NCBI RefSeq assembly: GCF_000972385.1
Contig: NZ_JXTE01000021.1
Location: 50,168-114,167 of the forward strand
Length of the DNA: 64,000 bases
Source of the DNA: Streptomyces sp. WM6386
GTDB lineage: Bacteria; Actinomycetota; Actinomycetes; Streptomycetales; Streptomycetaceae
Direction: 5' to 3'
Shown: in pieces, positions 34,833-44,029 of the stretch
Numbering within the stretch: the first letter of the stretch is position 1
How the letters are laid out: the number at the start of each line of letters is the position of its first letter
Translations under genes and position numbers: made by a program
The notes under the pieces: generated by a model
What the model was told of the DNA's origin: nothing
Seen by the model: the letters and a program-made list of their open reading frames with translations, nothing else
Database searches by the model: none

Positions 34833-35405
34833 CTAACCGGCCCCGCCGAGCGCCCACCGGGCGACCACCTCGTACCGCGGCTGCTCCCCCGGCACCCCCG
34901 ACCTCGGCAGGTCGCTGCGCACCAGCGCCAGCTCGCCCACGGTCCACGTACGGCTCGTGAACTCCTCAAGCGCACTGACGTACGGCCGTACGTCCACGTC
35001 CGACCGGCTGCGCGCCACCGTCAGGTGGGCCTTGTACCGCCGGTGCTCCCCCATCGGCACCCCCGCCTTCCGCGCCGCCGCCTCCGCACGGTCGGCGAGC
35101 AGCCGCAGCGCCGGCACGTCCCCGGCGGCCCCGGCCCACAGGGCCCGCCCGTGCCCGAACTGCCCGCCGCCGCGCACCGCCAGCGCAAAGGGGGCGCTGC
35201 GTCCGGCCGCCCGCTCCAGCCGGGCCGACAGTTCCGGTATGACGTCGTCGTCGACCTCGCCGTAGAACGCCAGCGTGAAGTGCCACCCCGGGCGGCCGGT
35301 CCAGCGCAGAGCGTCCGCGCCGGGGAGCTTCTTCAGCCGGTCCACTTCGGTGGCGAGTTCATGAGCGACGCCCTCGGGTGGCAGTACGGCGGCGAAGAGT
35401 CTCAT
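34833..35405 (-). CDS. thpR: RNA 2',3'-cyclic phosphodiesterase (2H family)
   Basis: A 190-residue 2H phosphoesterase. The two catalytic HxT motifs are HFTLAFYGEV (about residue 42) and AHLTVARSR. It begins RLFAAVLPPEGVAHEL, typical of ThpR/LigT. Family members hydrolyse 2',3'-cyclic phosphates or ligate tRNA halves in vitro. The gene lies downstream of the MFS gene and upstream of the 29-residue miniprotein, all on the minus strand, so co-transcription is plausible. Confidence 0.9.
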   Translation of the reverse strand: MRLFAAVLPPEGVAHELATEVDRLKKLPGADALRWTGRPGWHFTLAFYGEVDDDVIPELSARLERAAGRSAPFALAVRGGGQFGHGRALWAGAAGDVPALRLLADRAEAAARKAGVPMGEHRRYKAHLTVARSRSDVDVRPYVSALEEFTSRTWTVGELALVRSDLPRSGVPGEQPRYEVVARWALGGAG

Positions 35406-35435
35406 GCGCCCAGCCTGCCAGCCCGCCGGGCGGCG

Positions 35436-36791
35436 TCACGCGGCCGTGGCCAGCCGTTCCCGCTCGCGCGGGACCAGGCCCACCCGCGGATGCCCGTGGT
35501 GCCAGCCCACCGACAGGCGCAGGTTGCCGACGCGGGCCAGGAACAGGCCGATCGTCACGGCTGCCGAGGCGGCGATCACACCGCCGACCGCGAGGCCCGC
35601 CCGGACGCCGTACGCGTCGGTGATCCAGCCGGCGATCGGGGCGCCCAGGGGGGCGCCGCCCATGAACACCATCATGTAGAGGGACATCACCCGGCCCCGC
35701 ATCGCCGGGTCGGTGCTCAGCTGGACGCTGGTGTTGGCGGTGACGTTGACCGTCATGCCGAACATGCCGATCGGGACCATGAGCAGGGCGAAGAGCCACA
35801 GGGACGGGGCGAGCGCGGCCACGATCTCCAGCGTGCCGAAGGCTACCGCGCCCGCGACCAGCACCCGCATCCGGGCGGTGCCGCGCCGGGCGGCGAGCAG
35901 GGCGCCGGCGAGGGAGCCGACCGCCATCAGGGTGTTGAAGAGGCTGTAGGAGCCGGCTCCGGCGTGGAAGACGTCGTCGGCGAAGGCCGACAAGTACACC
36001 GGGAAGTTGAAGCCGAAGGTGCTGACGAACCCGACCAGGACGATGGTCCAGATCAGGTCCGGGCGGCCCGCGACGTACTGGAGTCCCTCCCGCAGCTGGC
36101 CCTTGCCGCGCGGGGCCCGCTCGACGACATGCAGGTCGCGGGCGCGCATCAGCAGCAGGCCCGTGATGGGCGCGACGAACGACAGCCCGTTGGCGAGGAA
36201 CGCCCAGCCGGTGCCGACGCCGGTGATCATGAGGCCCGCGACGGCGGGGCCGATCAGACGGGCGGACTGGAAGTTCGCGGAGTTCAGGCTGACCGCGTTC
36301 TGCAGCTGGTCGGGGCCGACCATCTCGGAGACGAAGGTCTGACGGGCCGGGTTGTCGACGACGGTCGCGAGTCCGACGGCGAAGGCCGCCAGATAGACGT
36401 GCCAGACCTCCACATGCCCGGACAGGGTCAGGAAGGCGAGCGCGAGACCGGTGACGGCCATCGCGGACTGGGTGACCAGGAGTGTGGGGCGCTTGGGGAG
36501 ACGGTCGACGAGTACGCCGCCGTAGAGCCCGAAGAGCAGCATCGGCAGGAACTGGAGCGCGGTCGTGACGCCGACGGCGGTCGAGGAGCCGGTGAGGCTC
36601 AGGACCAGCCAGTCCTGGGCGATGCGCTGCATCCAGGTGCCGGTGTTGGAGACGACCTGGCCGGCGAAGAAGAGCCGGTAGTTCCGGCTCTTCAGGGAGC
36701 TGAACATCGAGGACTTCGAGGACCTGGCGGGATCCTCGGGGGTAGAGGTGGACGGTGCGGGGGCGGAGTCTGCTCCGGATCCCGTACTCAA
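35436..36791 (-). CDS. MFS transporter (EntS-like, 12 TM)
   Basis: A 451-residue permease with about twelve helices. A short serine/proline-rich cytosolic N-terminus is followed by LKSRNYRLFFAGQVVSNTG and the DRLPKRP loop 2-3 motif. Resembles enterobactin-exporter-type and macrolide efflux MFS proteins. A TTG start at 36791 is chosen because GAGGAGG lies 9 nt before it. The MarR gene ends 24 bp upstream in the same direction, so the two form an operon. Confidence 0.88.
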   Translation of the reverse strand: MSTGSGADSAPAPSTSTPEDPARSSKSSMFSSLKSRNYRLFFAGQVVSNTGTWMQRIAQDWLVLSLTGSSTAVGVTTALQFLPMLLFGLYGGVLVDRLPKRPTLLVTQSAMAVTGLALAFLTLSGHVEVWHVYLAAFAVGLATVVDNPARQTFVSEMVGPDQLQNAVSLNSANFQSARLIGPAVAGLMITGVGTGWAFLANGLSFVAPITGLLLMRARDLHVVERAPRGKGQLREGLQYVAGRPDLIWTIVLVGFVSTFGFNFPVYLSAFADDVFHAGAGSYSLFNTLMAVGSLAGALLAARRGTARMRVLVAGAVAFGTLEIVAALAPSLWLFALLMVPIGMFGMTVNVTANTSVQLSTDPAMRGRVMSLYMMVFMGGAPLGAPIAGWITDAYGVRAGLAVGGVIAASAAVTIGLFLARVGNLRLSVGWHHGHPRVGLVPRERERLATAA

Positions 36792-36815
36792 AAGGGTTCG
36801 CCTCCTCAAGACGGA

Positions 36816-37253
36816 TTACAGGTGTGCGAGCTTCTCCAGCACGGGGGCGGCGGCGCGCAGTTTGGCCCACTCGTCCTCGTCCAGTCCGTCGACCAGGGTG
36901 GCCAGGAAGGCGTTGCGCTTGGCGCGGCTCTCGGCGAGCATCGCCTCGGCCTGTTCCGTCTTCGTGACGACCTTCTGGCGTCGGTCCTCGGGATGCGGCT
37001 CGAGACGGACCAGTCCCTTGCCCTCGAGCAACGCCACGATGCGGGTCATCGAGGGCGGCTGCACATGTTCCTTGCGGGCGAGCTCGCCCGGGGTGGCCTT
37101 GCCGCAGATGGAGAGGGTGCCCAGGACCGACATCTCGGTGGGGCTCAGCGACTCGTCGACCCGCTGGTGCTTGAGCCGACGGGACAGTCGCATCACGGCG
37201 GAGCGTAGGGAGTTCACGGCGGCAGCGTCGTCGCCATGCGTAAGGTCCGGCAT
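36816..37253 (-). CDS. MarR-family regulator of the MFS operon
   Basis: A 145-residue winged-helix protein (LSPTEMSVLGTLSICGKATP, VQPPSMTRIVALLEGKGLVR, EDRRQKVVTKT). The ATG at 37253 is preferred over 37271 because a TACTCT box on the minus strand (37260-37265) ends exactly 6 nt upstream, matching the leaderless pattern seen elsewhere. That box is one arm of an 18-bp dyad, so autorepression is likely. It is co-oriented with the MFS gene, the usual exporter-regulator arrangement. Confidence 0.87.
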   Translation of the reverse strand: MPDLTHGDDAAAVNSLRSAVMRLSRRLKHQRVDESLSPTEMSVLGTLSICGKATPGELARKEHVQPPSMTRIVALLEGKGLVRLEPHPEDRRQKVVTKTEQAEAMLAESRAKRNAFLATLVDGLDEDEWAKLRAAAPVLEKLAHL

Positions 37254-37259
37254 CTCTTT

Positions 37260-37277
37260 AGAGTAACTCATTACTCT
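37260..37277. promoter_or_regulatory. MarR operator overlapping the -10 box
   Basis: AGAGTAA-CTCA-TTACTCT has 7-bp perfect arms and a 4-nt spacer. One arm is the predicted -10 box of the marR promoter, so a bound repressor would block RNA polymerase directly. Confidence 0.6.
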
Positions 37278-37404
37278 CGCTAAACAAGCTGGCGCGCGCG
37301 AGGATTCCCGTGAGGCGGGCCACTAAAACAGGATCATCACCCGTACGAGTGAGAGGGCAGCGGAATGTGAACGCCGCCCGTCGACGCCCGCGACCCTCGT
37401 GTTC

Positions 37405-37587
37405 ATGGGGACCAGCGTGCTCAGCCTGCGGATAGACGGGGAGCTGCTCGAACGGCTCCGGGACCATGCGGCGAAAAGGGGAATGAGCGTCCAGGACTAC
37501 GTGGTCCGGACGCTCATTCGAGACGACTTCGACGAGCGGTTCCAGACCGCCGTCGAGGAGACGGAGAAGTTCTACGGCGTTACGTGA
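37405..37587 (+). CDS. Small ribbon-helix-helix (CopG/Arc-like) protein
   Basis: A 60-residue protein. SVLSLRIDGELLERLRDHAA followed by KRGMSVQDYVVRTLIRDDF matches a beta strand plus two helices of an RHH DNA-binding dimer, with an acidic C-terminal tail. No toxin gene is adjacent, so it may be an orphan antitoxin-like regulator. The 3' end overlaps the convergent permease gene by 8 bp. Confidence 0.75.
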   Translation: MGTSVLSLRIDGELLERLRDHAAKRGMSVQDYVVRTLIRDDFDERFQTAVEETEKFYGVT

Positions 37588-39031
37588 GACCGAGCGCCGG
37601 CATCAGGTAGTAGAAGCCGAAGACGGCGGCGACCACGTACATCGCGGCGGGGACGTCCTTGCCTCGCCCGGCCGCCAGCCGCAGCACCACGAAGGTGACG
37701 AAGCCCATGCCGATGCCGTTGGTGATCGAGTACGTGAACGGCATCATCACCATGGTCACGAACGCCGGGATGGCGATCGTGTAGTCCGCCCAGTCGATCT
37801 CCCTGACCGAGTTGGACAGGATCAGGAAGCCCACCGCGAGCAGCGCCGGGGTCGCCGCCTGGGACGGGACCATCGTGGCCACGGGGGTCAGGAACAGCGC
37901 CACGGCGAAGAGGCCGCCGGTGATGACGTTCGCGAAACCGGTGCGCGCGCCCTCGCCGACACCCGCCGTGGACTCCACGAAGGCGGTGGTGGCCGACGAG
38001 GAGCTGGCACCGCCCGCCGCGACGGCCAGGCCGTCCACGAAGAGGACCTTGTTGATGCCCGGCATCTGGCCCTGGGCGTCGGTCAGCTTGGCCTCGTCGC
38101 TGACGCCCATGATCGTGCCCATCGCGTCGAAGAAGCACGACAGCAGGACCGTGAAGACGAAGAGGACGCCGGTCAGCACGCCGACCTTCTCGAAGCCGCC
38201 GAAGAGGCTGAAGTCGCCGATCAGACCGAAATCGGGACTCGCGACCGGGTTGCCGGGCCACTTCGGCGTCGTCAGACCCCAGGACGGGACCTTGGCGACG
38301 GCCTCGATGATCATCGCTACGACGGTCATGGCGACGATCGAGATGAGGATCGCGCCGGAGACCTTGCGGACGATGAGCGCCAGGGTGAGCAGGGCGCCCA
38401 GGATGAAGACCAGGACCGGCCAGCCGTCGAGGTGGCCGTTACCGCCGAGCTGGAGCGGGACGGTGGTCTGGGCGACGTCCGGGATGCGGGAGACGAAGCC
38501 GGAGTCGACGAGGCCGATCAGCATGATGAACAGGCCGATACCGATGCTGATGGCCTTGCGCAGACCGAAGGGGACCGCGTTCATGACGCGCTCGCGCAGA
38601 CCCGTGGCGACCAGCAGCATCACGATGAAGCCGGCGAGCACCACCATGCCCATGGCGTCCGGCCAGGACATGCGGGGCGCGAGCTGGAGCGCGACGACCG
38701 AGTTCACACCGAGGCCGGCGGCCAGCGCGATCGGGACGTTGCCGATGACGCCCATGAGGAGCGTGGTGAACGCCGCCGTCACACAGGTGGCCGTCACCAG
38801 CTGACCGTTGTCGAGCTGGTTGCCGTACATGTCCTTCGCGCTGCCCAGGATGATCGGGTTCAGCACGATGATGTAGGCCATCGCGAAGAAGGTGGCGAAA
38901 CCGCCGCGGACCTCGCGGGGGAGCGTGCTGCCCCGCTCGGAGATCTTGAAGTAACGGTCGAGGGCGCCGTATGCGGGCGCACCACCCGGCTGATCGGGCG
39001 CGGGGACCTTGGCGGGGGCCGAGGTGGACAT
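37580..39031 (-). CDS. NCS2-family (AzgA-like) purine permease
   Basis: A 483-residue membrane protein with 12-14 helices. Family signature segments: GFATFFAMAYIIVLNPIIL, GLGVNSVVALQLAP, SCFFDAMGTIMGVSDEA, ASSSSATTAFVESTAGVGEGARTG (shortened here to its Ser/Thr core), EIDWADYTIAIPAF. AzgA-type members are proton symporters for hypoxanthine, guanine or adenine. The ATG at 39031 is preferred; AGGAAA lies about 11 nt upstream. No clear purine riboswitch is seen in the 117-bp upstream gap. Confidence 0.9.
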   Translation of the reverse strand: MSTSAPAKVPAPDQPGGAPAYGALDRYFKISERGSTLPREVRGGFATFFAMAYIIVLNPIILGSAKDMYGNQLDNGQLVTATCVTAAFTTLLMGVIGNVPIALAAGLGVNSVVALQLAPRMSWPDAMGMVVLAGFIVMLLVATGLRERVMNAVPFGLRKAISIGIGLFIMLIGLVDSGFVSRIPDVAQTTVPLQLGGNGHLDGWPVLVFILGALLTLALIVRKVSGAILISIVAMTVVAMIIEAVAKVPSWGLTTPKWPGNPVASPDFGLIGDFSLFGGFEKVGVLTGVLFVFTVLLSCFFDAMGTIMGVSDEAKLTDAQGQMPGINKVLFVDGLAVAAGGASSSSATTAFVESTAGVGEGARTGFANVITGGLFAVALFLTPVATMVPSQAATPALLAVGFLILSNSVREIDWADYTIAIPAFVTMVMMPFTYSITNGIGMGFVTFVVLRLAAGRGKDVPAAMYVVAAVFGFYYLMPALGLT

Positions 39032-39148
39032 GTTTTGGTGTTTCCTACGATGAGAAGTGGTCAGAGGCAAACCGTTTCAGTATGAACATATAAGGCGGCA
39101 CTCCACCATCTCCGCGCGTAGAACTGATCGCCTCGTAAGCTGTGCCCC

Positions 39149-39427
39149 ATGGCGAAGTGGACCCCCAAGCACGAGGCACCGGAGCCCCTGGAGGGGCCCA
39201 TCGTGCCGACCATCATCGGCGGCACGATCCTCTGGTTCGTCCTCTTCCTCGTCCAGCTCCCCTTCTACGGCTGGTTCGACGACCGCGGACACGCCTGGTG
39301 GGTGTGGACCTGCCTGGCCGGCACCGGGCTGGGGCTGTACGGCGTCTACTTCGTCAAGAAGCGCGACACCGCCATCAAGCGGGCGGCGGCGGCGGCCGAG
39401 GACACCGAGGCTCCTGCCGCGGAGTGA
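39149..39427 (+). CDS. DUF2530 small membrane protein
   Basis: A 92-residue protein with two transmembrane helices (IIGGTILWFVLFLVQLPFYG and WWVWTCLAGTGLGLYGVYFV), a basic loop and an alanine/glutamate-rich tail. DUF2530 is an actinobacterial family of unknown function. A TAAGCT box at 39136-39141 lies 7 nt before the ATG, so translation is probably leaderless. Confidence 0.9.
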   Translation: MAKWTPKHEAPEPLEGPIVPTIIGGTILWFVLFLVQLPFYGWFDDRGHAWWVWTCLAGTGLGLYGVYFVKKRDTAIKRAAAAAEDTEAPAAE

Positions 39428-39540
39428 GGGGTATCCCGTACAACCACGGCACCACTCCCCCCGCCGGTCCGTCCTCCCCAGGTCGGATCTTCCGCCCACT
39501 CGGCGTGTGAAGCCGTAAATCCGCACGTACCGTCGAACGC

Positions 39541-41937
39541 ATGACGCACATCGACGCGGGCGCCGAACTCGATCCTGTGCATCCCGTTCCCGCCCCCGCC
39601 ACGGCGGCGACCGGGCTCTCCGCGGCCGAGGTGGCCGAACGGATCGCTAACGGTCAGGTCAACGACGTCCCGGTGCGCAGCAGCCGGTCGATGGCCGACA
39701 TCGTCCGCGCCAATGTCTTCACCCGGTTCAACGCGATCATCGGTGTGCTCTGGCTGATCATGCTGTTCGTCGCGCCGTTCCAGGACAGCCTGTTCGGGTA
39801 CGTGATCATCGCCAACACCGGTATCGGCATCATCCAGGAGTGGCGGGCGAAGAAGACCCTCGACTCCCTCGCGGTGATCGGCGAGGCCAGGCCGACGGTA
39901 CGGCGGGACGGGGTGGCCCTGGAGGTCAGCACGTCCGACATCGTGCTGGACGACCTCATCGAGATCGGGCCCGGCGACAAGGCCGTCGTGGACGGGGTGT
40001 GCGTCGAGGCCGACGGTCTCGAGATCGACGAGTCGCTGCTCACCGGCGAGGCCGACCCCGTGGTCAAGCAGCCCGGGGACGAGGTCATGTCCGGCAGCTT
40101 CGTCGTCGCGGGCGGCGGGGCGTTCCGGGCGACCAAGGTGGGGCGTGAGGCGTACGCCGCCCAACTGGCCGAGGAGGCCTCCCGGTTCACGCTCGTCCAC
40201 TCCGAGCTGCGCTCCGGTATCTCCACGATCCTCAAGTACGTGACCTGGATGATGGTCCCGGCCGCGACCGGCCTGGTCATCACCCAACTCGTCGTCAAGA
40301 GCAACGATCTCAAGGACTCCATCGCCCGCACGGTCGGCGGCATCGTCCCGATGGTGCCCGAGGGGCTCGTCCTGCTGACGTCGGTCGCCTTCGCGATAGG
40401 GGTCATCCGACTTGGCCGAAAACAGTGCCTCGTCCAGGAGCTGCCGGCCATCGAGGGTCTCGCCCGCGTCGACACGGTCTGCCTCGACAAGACGGGCACG
40501 CTGACCGAGGGCGGCATGGACGTCACGGAGCTGCGGCCGCTGAACGGCAGCGACGAGTCGTACGTCCGCAAGGTGCTGGGCGCCCTGGGCGAGTCGGATC
40601 CGCGGCCGAACGCGTCCCTGAAGGCGATCATCGACGCCTACCCGGACGCCGAGGACTGGCGCTGCACCGAGTCGCTGCCCTTTTCCTCCGCCCGCAAGTA
40701 CAGCGGGGCGACCCTCAGCGAGGGCAACGGGGAGTCCAGTACCTGGCTGCTGGGGGCGCCCGACGTGCTGCTCGCGGCGGACGACCCCGCCCTCGCCGAG
40801 ACCGAGCGGCTCAACGAGCAGGGCCTGCGGGTGCTGCTGCTGACGCGGACCGTGCGGGACCTGGACGAGCCGGAGGTGGCCCAGGGCTCGCGGGCCACCG
40901 CCCTCGTCGTCCTGGAGCAGCGGCTGCGGCCCGACGCGGCCGACACCCTGCGGTACTTCGCCGAGCAGAACGTGCGGGCCAAGGTCATCTCCGGCGACAA
41001 CGCGGTGTCGGTGGGCGCGGTGGCCGGGAAGCTCGGGCTGACCGGGGCGACGGTCGACGCGCGCGCCCTGCCCACCGACAAGGAGGGCATGGCGAAGGCC
41101 CTCGACGAGGGCACGGTCTTCGGGCGGGTCACCCCGCAGCAGAAGCGGGACATGGTGGGCGCGCTGCAGTCCCACGGGCACACGGTCGCGATGACGGGCG
41201 ACGGGGTCAATGACGTCCTGGCGTTGAAGGACGCCGACATCGGGGTGTCGATGGGCTCCGGCTCCGAGGCGACCCGGGCGGTGGCGCAGATCGTGCTGCT
41301 CAACAACAGCTTCGCGACGCTGCCCTCGGTGGTCGCGGAGGGGCGCCGGGTCATCGGGAACATCACGCGGGTGGCGACGCTGTTCCTGGTGAAGACGGTG
41401 TACTCGGTGCTGCTGGCGGTGCTGGTGGTGTGCTGGCAGGTGGAGTACCCCTTCCTGCCGAGGCATCTGACGCTGCTGTCCACCCTGACGATCGGCGTCC
41501 CGGCCTTCTTCCTCGCCCTCGCTCCCAACAAGGAGCGGGCCAGGCCCCACTTCGTGCGGCGGGTCATGCGGTACGCCATCCCCGGCGGGCTGCTGGCCGG
41601 GATCGCGACCTTCGTGACCTATCTCATCGCCCGTCACCACTACACGGGCGAGGGCGCGTTGGACGCGGAGACCAGCGTCGCCACGCTGACCCTGTTCCTG
41701 ATCTCGATGTGGGTGCTCGCCATCATCGCCCGGCCCTACACCTGGTGGCGGGTGGCGCTGGTGGCGTCGATGGGCGCGGGGTTCCTGCTGGTGCTGGTGG
41801 TGCCGTGGCTCCAGGACTTCTTCGCGCTGAAGCTGGTGGGGGTGACGATGCCGTGGATCGCGGTGGGCATCTCGGTGGTGGCGGCGGCCGTCCTGGAACT
41901 GACGTGGAAGTGGATCGACCGCCGCGTGCCCGCTTAG
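39541..41937 (+). CDS. P-type cation ATPase (CtpE-like, probable calcium transporter)
   Basis: A 798-residue P-type ATPase. The actuator loop is ESLLTGEADP (TGE followed by Ala), the phosphorylation motif is DKTGTLTEGG, the hinge is MTGDGVNDVLALKDADIG, and the membrane ion-site motif is MVPEGL, characteristic of the CtpE-like group. Mycobacterial CtpE takes up calcium; the same role is inferred. No N-terminal metal-binding domain is seen. Both ends contain membrane bundles (two helices before, about six after the cytosolic part). It is probably monocistronic. Confidence 0.92.
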   Translation: MTHIDAGAELDPVHPVPAPATAATGLSAAEVAERIANGQVNDVPVRSSRSMADIVRANVFTRFNAIIGVLWLIMLFVAPFQDSLFGYVIIANTGIGIIQEWRAKKTLDSLAVIGEARPTVRRDGVALEVSTSDIVLDDLIEIGPGDKAVVDGVCVEADGLEIDESLLTGEADPVVKQPGDEVMSGSFVVAGGGAFRATKVGREAYAAQLAEEASRFTLVHSELRSGISTILKYVTWMMVPAATGLVITQLVVKSNDLKDSIARTVGGIVPMVPEGLVLLTSVAFAIGVIRLGRKQCLVQELPAIEGLARVDTVCLDKTGTLTEGGMDVTELRPLNGSDESYVRKVLGALGESDPRPNASLKAIIDAYPDAEDWRCTESLPFSSARKYSGATLSEGNGESSTWLLGAPDVLLAADDPALAETERLNEQGLRVLLLTRTVRDLDEPEVAQGSRATALVVLEQRLRPDAADTLRYFAEQNVRAKVISGDNAVSVGAVAGKLGLTGATVDARALPTDKEGMAKALDEGTVFGRVTPQQKRDMVGALQSHGHTVAMTGDGVNDVLALKDADIGVSMGSGSEATRAVAQIVLLNNSFATLPSVVAEGRRVIGNITRVATLFLVKTVYSVLLAVLVVCWQVEYPFLPRHLTLLSTLTIGVPAFFLALAPNKERARPHFVRRVMRYAIPGGLLAGIATFVTYLIARHHYTGEGALDAETSVATLTLFLISMWVLAIIARPYTWWRVALVASMGAGFLLVLVVPWLQDFFALKLVGVTMPWIAVGISVVAAAVLELTWKWIDRRVPA

Positions 41938-41999
41938 CGCTTGGCTGGAGCCGGGGGGTGGGTGAGGGGTCCTGTCGGGTGCCGGGTGCGGCACCGTTG

Positions 42000-42036
42000 G
42001 GGCTGGTCGCGCAGTTCCCCGCGCCCCTTAGGTGGG
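42000..42036 (-). repeat. 3' GC-rich repeat element, copy 4
   Basis: On the minus strand it reads AACCCACCTAAGGGGCGCGG then GGAACTGCGCGACCAGCC. It begins one base after the stop codon of the secreted-protein gene at 42038 and is in that gene's orientation. Confidence 0.7.
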
Positions 42037-42037
42037 T

Positions 42038-42847
42038 TTACTGGACGTCTATGTAGTCGCCCGTTGCGCTCACTGCCGGGGTCGTTGTCGTGCCGGCGAA
42101 GCTGTAGCGGTAGTAGCCGTCGGTCGAGGCCGTCACCGTCGTGCTGAGGTTGCCTGTCGAGTTCGACTTGATGGTCTTGACCGTGGTGTAGGTGGTCGAG
42201 CCCTTCTTGCGGAACTGGAGCTTCACGGGCTGGGTCGCGTAGCCCGCGTACTTGTTGGTCTCCCAGTTCGCGCGGGACAGCTTGCCGGTGACCGTGATGG
42301 TCTTGCCCTTCTTCACCGGCTCGGGGGAGGCGTTGGCGGTGAGGGTGGACTTGCGCTGGAGCTTGGTGGTGCCGAAGCCCGCCTGCCAGGTGAGCCCGCC
42401 CTTGTCGTCGGCCGCGAGCGCGCCCAGCTTCCAGGTGCCCGCCTGGGAGTTGGTGAGGGTGTCCTCGGAGGAGGACTCCGGGCGGAACTGGACCTTCGCC
42501 GTGCAGTTCAGGACGGTCGAGGAGGATGCCGTGCAGGTACCGGGGTTGTCGCCGAGGAGGAGGTCGTCGGAGTTCATTCCGAGAGTGTCGCCACGGTAGA
42601 GGACGGGGCCGGTCTGGAAGGAGCTCGCGGCCAGGCTCGCGGGCTTGGTCACGGTGTACGTCGCGGTGACGGTGACCGTGGTCGTGGTGCCGACCACGAT
42701 GTTCTTGCCGCTGTTCACCTTGAGCGCGGAGAAGGTGACGGCGGGCCCGGCCGTGGTGGCGGCCTGTGCGGCCGGGACGGCGAGGGCGGTGAGGGCCAGG
42801 GCGCCGGTCACGGCGGAGACGGCGGCAAGGGCGGTTCTGTTGCGCAT
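42038..42847 (-). CDS. Secreted Ig-like protein, paralog 1
   Basis: A 269-residue exported protein: signal peptide to about residue 30 (SAVTGALALTALAVPAAQAA), a variable N-terminal domain with two cysteines around a DNPGTC...LNC pair, and a conserved C-terminal domain of about 100 residues (LTANASPEPVKKGKTITVTG ... VKLQFRKKGSTTYTTVKTI ... YYRYSFAGTTTTPAVSATGD). It is one of three tandem paralogs. Similar Streptomyces proteins have been labelled calcium-binding, but I see no calcium-binding motif. A 67-bp block 21 bp upstream is shared with paralog 3. Confidence 0.82.
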   Translation of the reverse strand: MRNRTALAAVSAVTGALALTALAVPAAQAATTAGPAVTFSALKVNSGKNIVVGTTTTVTVTATYTVTKPASLAASSFQTGPVLYRGDTLGMNSDDLLLGDNPGTCTASSSTVLNCTAKVQFRPESSSEDTLTNSQAGTWKLGALAADDKGGLTWQAGFGTTKLQRKSTLTANASPEPVKKGKTITVTGKLSRANWETNKYAGYATQPVKLQFRKKGSTTYTTVKTIKSNSTGNLSTTVTASTDGYYRYSFAGTTTTPAVSATGDYIDVQ

Positions 42848-42868
42848 GTGCGTTTCCCCAGGGGGAGA

Positions 42869-42935
42869 AGTGATCTAGGAGTCTGTTGACTCACGCGATC
42901 AGATTCGTGACGCCTGGGAGGGGTTGTACGGGTGG
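42869..42935 (-). promoter_or_regulatory. Conserved upstream block A (paralog 1)
   Basis: This 67-bp segment matches 44920-44986 at 60 of 67 positions, including GGAGTCTGTTGACTCACG and GATCAGATTCGTGACGC. The downstream boundary is 21 bp from the paralog 1 start. Coding regions nearby diverge more in their N-terminal parts, so the block is probably a promoter with a shared regulator site. No standard -35/-10 pair was recognised with confidence. Confidence 0.65.
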
Positions 42936-43022
42936 GTCCGGATTTTGTCCTAGCCTGCACAATGCTTGAATCTTGGAGAGATTCCGAGGGAATCCGTTGG
43001 GCTCCGCATGACCAAGCACGAA

Positions 43023-43053
43023 CGCCGGCCCCGGACGGCTTCCGGGACCGGCG
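43023..43053 (-). terminator. Hairpin terminator after paralog 2
   Basis: CGCCGGCCCCGGA (43023-43035) pairs with TCCGGGACCGGCG (43041-43053) around a 5-nt loop with a single mismatch. It is 18 bp downstream of the paralog 2 stop. Confidence 0.75.
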
Positions 43054-43070
43054 TGTCGTAGGGGCTCTGC

Positions 43071-43994
43071 TTACTTCACGTCGACGAAGTCACCCGTGGC
43101 GCTGACCGCCGGGGTGGTCGTGGTGCCCGCGAAGGAGTAGCGGAAGTAGCCGTCGACCGACGCCTTGACGGTGGTGCTCAGGTTGCCCGTCGAGTTCGAC
43201 TTGATGGTCTTGACGGTGGTGTAGGTGCTGGAGCTCTTCTTGCGGAACTGCAGCTTCACCGACTGGGTCGCGTAGCCCGCGTACTTGTCGGTGTCCCAGT
43301 TCGCGCGGGACAGCTTGCCGGTGACCGTGATGGTCTTGCCCTTCTTCACCGGCTCCGGCGAGGCGTTGACCGTGAGCTTGGACAGGCGCTGCACCTTGGG
43401 GGCGGCGGCCTTGTCGGTCACGGCGACACCGACGTTGTCCAGGTTCGGGTTCTCCGGGTCCTCGTTGTTGAATGCGACCGCGAAGCCGGCCGCCTTCCAG
43501 GAGCCCGCGTCCGAGTTCAGCAGGCCCCACTCGTCGTCGCCCGGAGCCGGGTCGACGGCAATGGTGGCCGTGCAGGAGGCGACGGTCGCGGACGCATCCG
43601 TGCAGGTCGCGTTGGAGCTGTCGTACCAGAACTCGGAGGTGTAGAAGTCCGTGCCCTTGTACAGCTCGACGCCGGCGAAGAAGTCGACGGCGTGGATGTC
43701 GACGTCCGCGCCGTGGGTCAGCGTGAAGGAGACCGGGACCTTCACCACGCTGGTGGTGCCGACCACGATGTTCTTGCCCTTGTTGACCTTCACGTTGGAG
43801 AACGAGGCGTCGAGGGCGTAGGGGGTGCCGTCCACGGCGGTGGCGAACGCGGCCTTGCCGGAGGCGGCCTGGGCGGCGGCGTGGACGTCGGAGGTGTCGG
43901 GGGTCCGCGACGTGTCGGCCTGCGCGGCCGGTACGGCGAGGGCGGACAGGGCCAGGGCGCCGGAGACGGCGGCCACGGTGGCGCGAATACGCAT
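43071..43994 (-). CDS. Secreted Ig-like protein, paralog 2
   Basis: A 307-residue exported protein, the longest of the three. The signal peptide is VAAVSGALALSALAVPAAQA; the N-terminal domain is specific to this paralog (DVHAVDFFAGVELYKGTDFY-like region with cysteines in SSNATCTD and VASCTATI). The C-terminal domain is nearly identical to paralogs 1 and 3 (VNASPEPVKKGKTITVTGKL, YFRYSFAGTTTTPAVSATGD). The ATG at 43994 has GAGG 6 nt upstream. It lacks the conserved upstream block and may be read from the paralog 3 promoter. Confidence 0.82.
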   Translation of the reverse strand: MRIRATVAAVSGALALSALAVPAAQADTSRTPDTSDVHAAAQAASGKAAFATAVDGTPYALDASFSNVKVNKGKNIVVGTTSVVKVPVSFTLTHGADVDIHAVDFFAGVELYKGTDFYTSEFWYDSSNATCTDASATVASCTATIAVDPAPGDDEWGLLNSDAGSWKAAGFAVAFNNEDPENPNLDNVGVAVTDKAAAPKVQRLSKLTVNASPEPVKKGKTITVTGKLSRANWDTDKYAGYATQSVKLQFRKKSSSTYTTVKTIKSNSTGNLSTTVKASVDGYFRYSFAGTTTTPAVSATGDFVDVK

Positions 43995-44029
43995 GTGTTT
44001 CCTCAAGGAAGAGAATGTGGGAGGTACTG

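Noticed and set aside
39032..39148. Purine riboswitch ahead of the NCS2 permease
   Set aside because: The gap is AT-richer with TATATG and CATACT boxes, but the conserved purine aptamer junction sequences and P2/P3 loops are not present.
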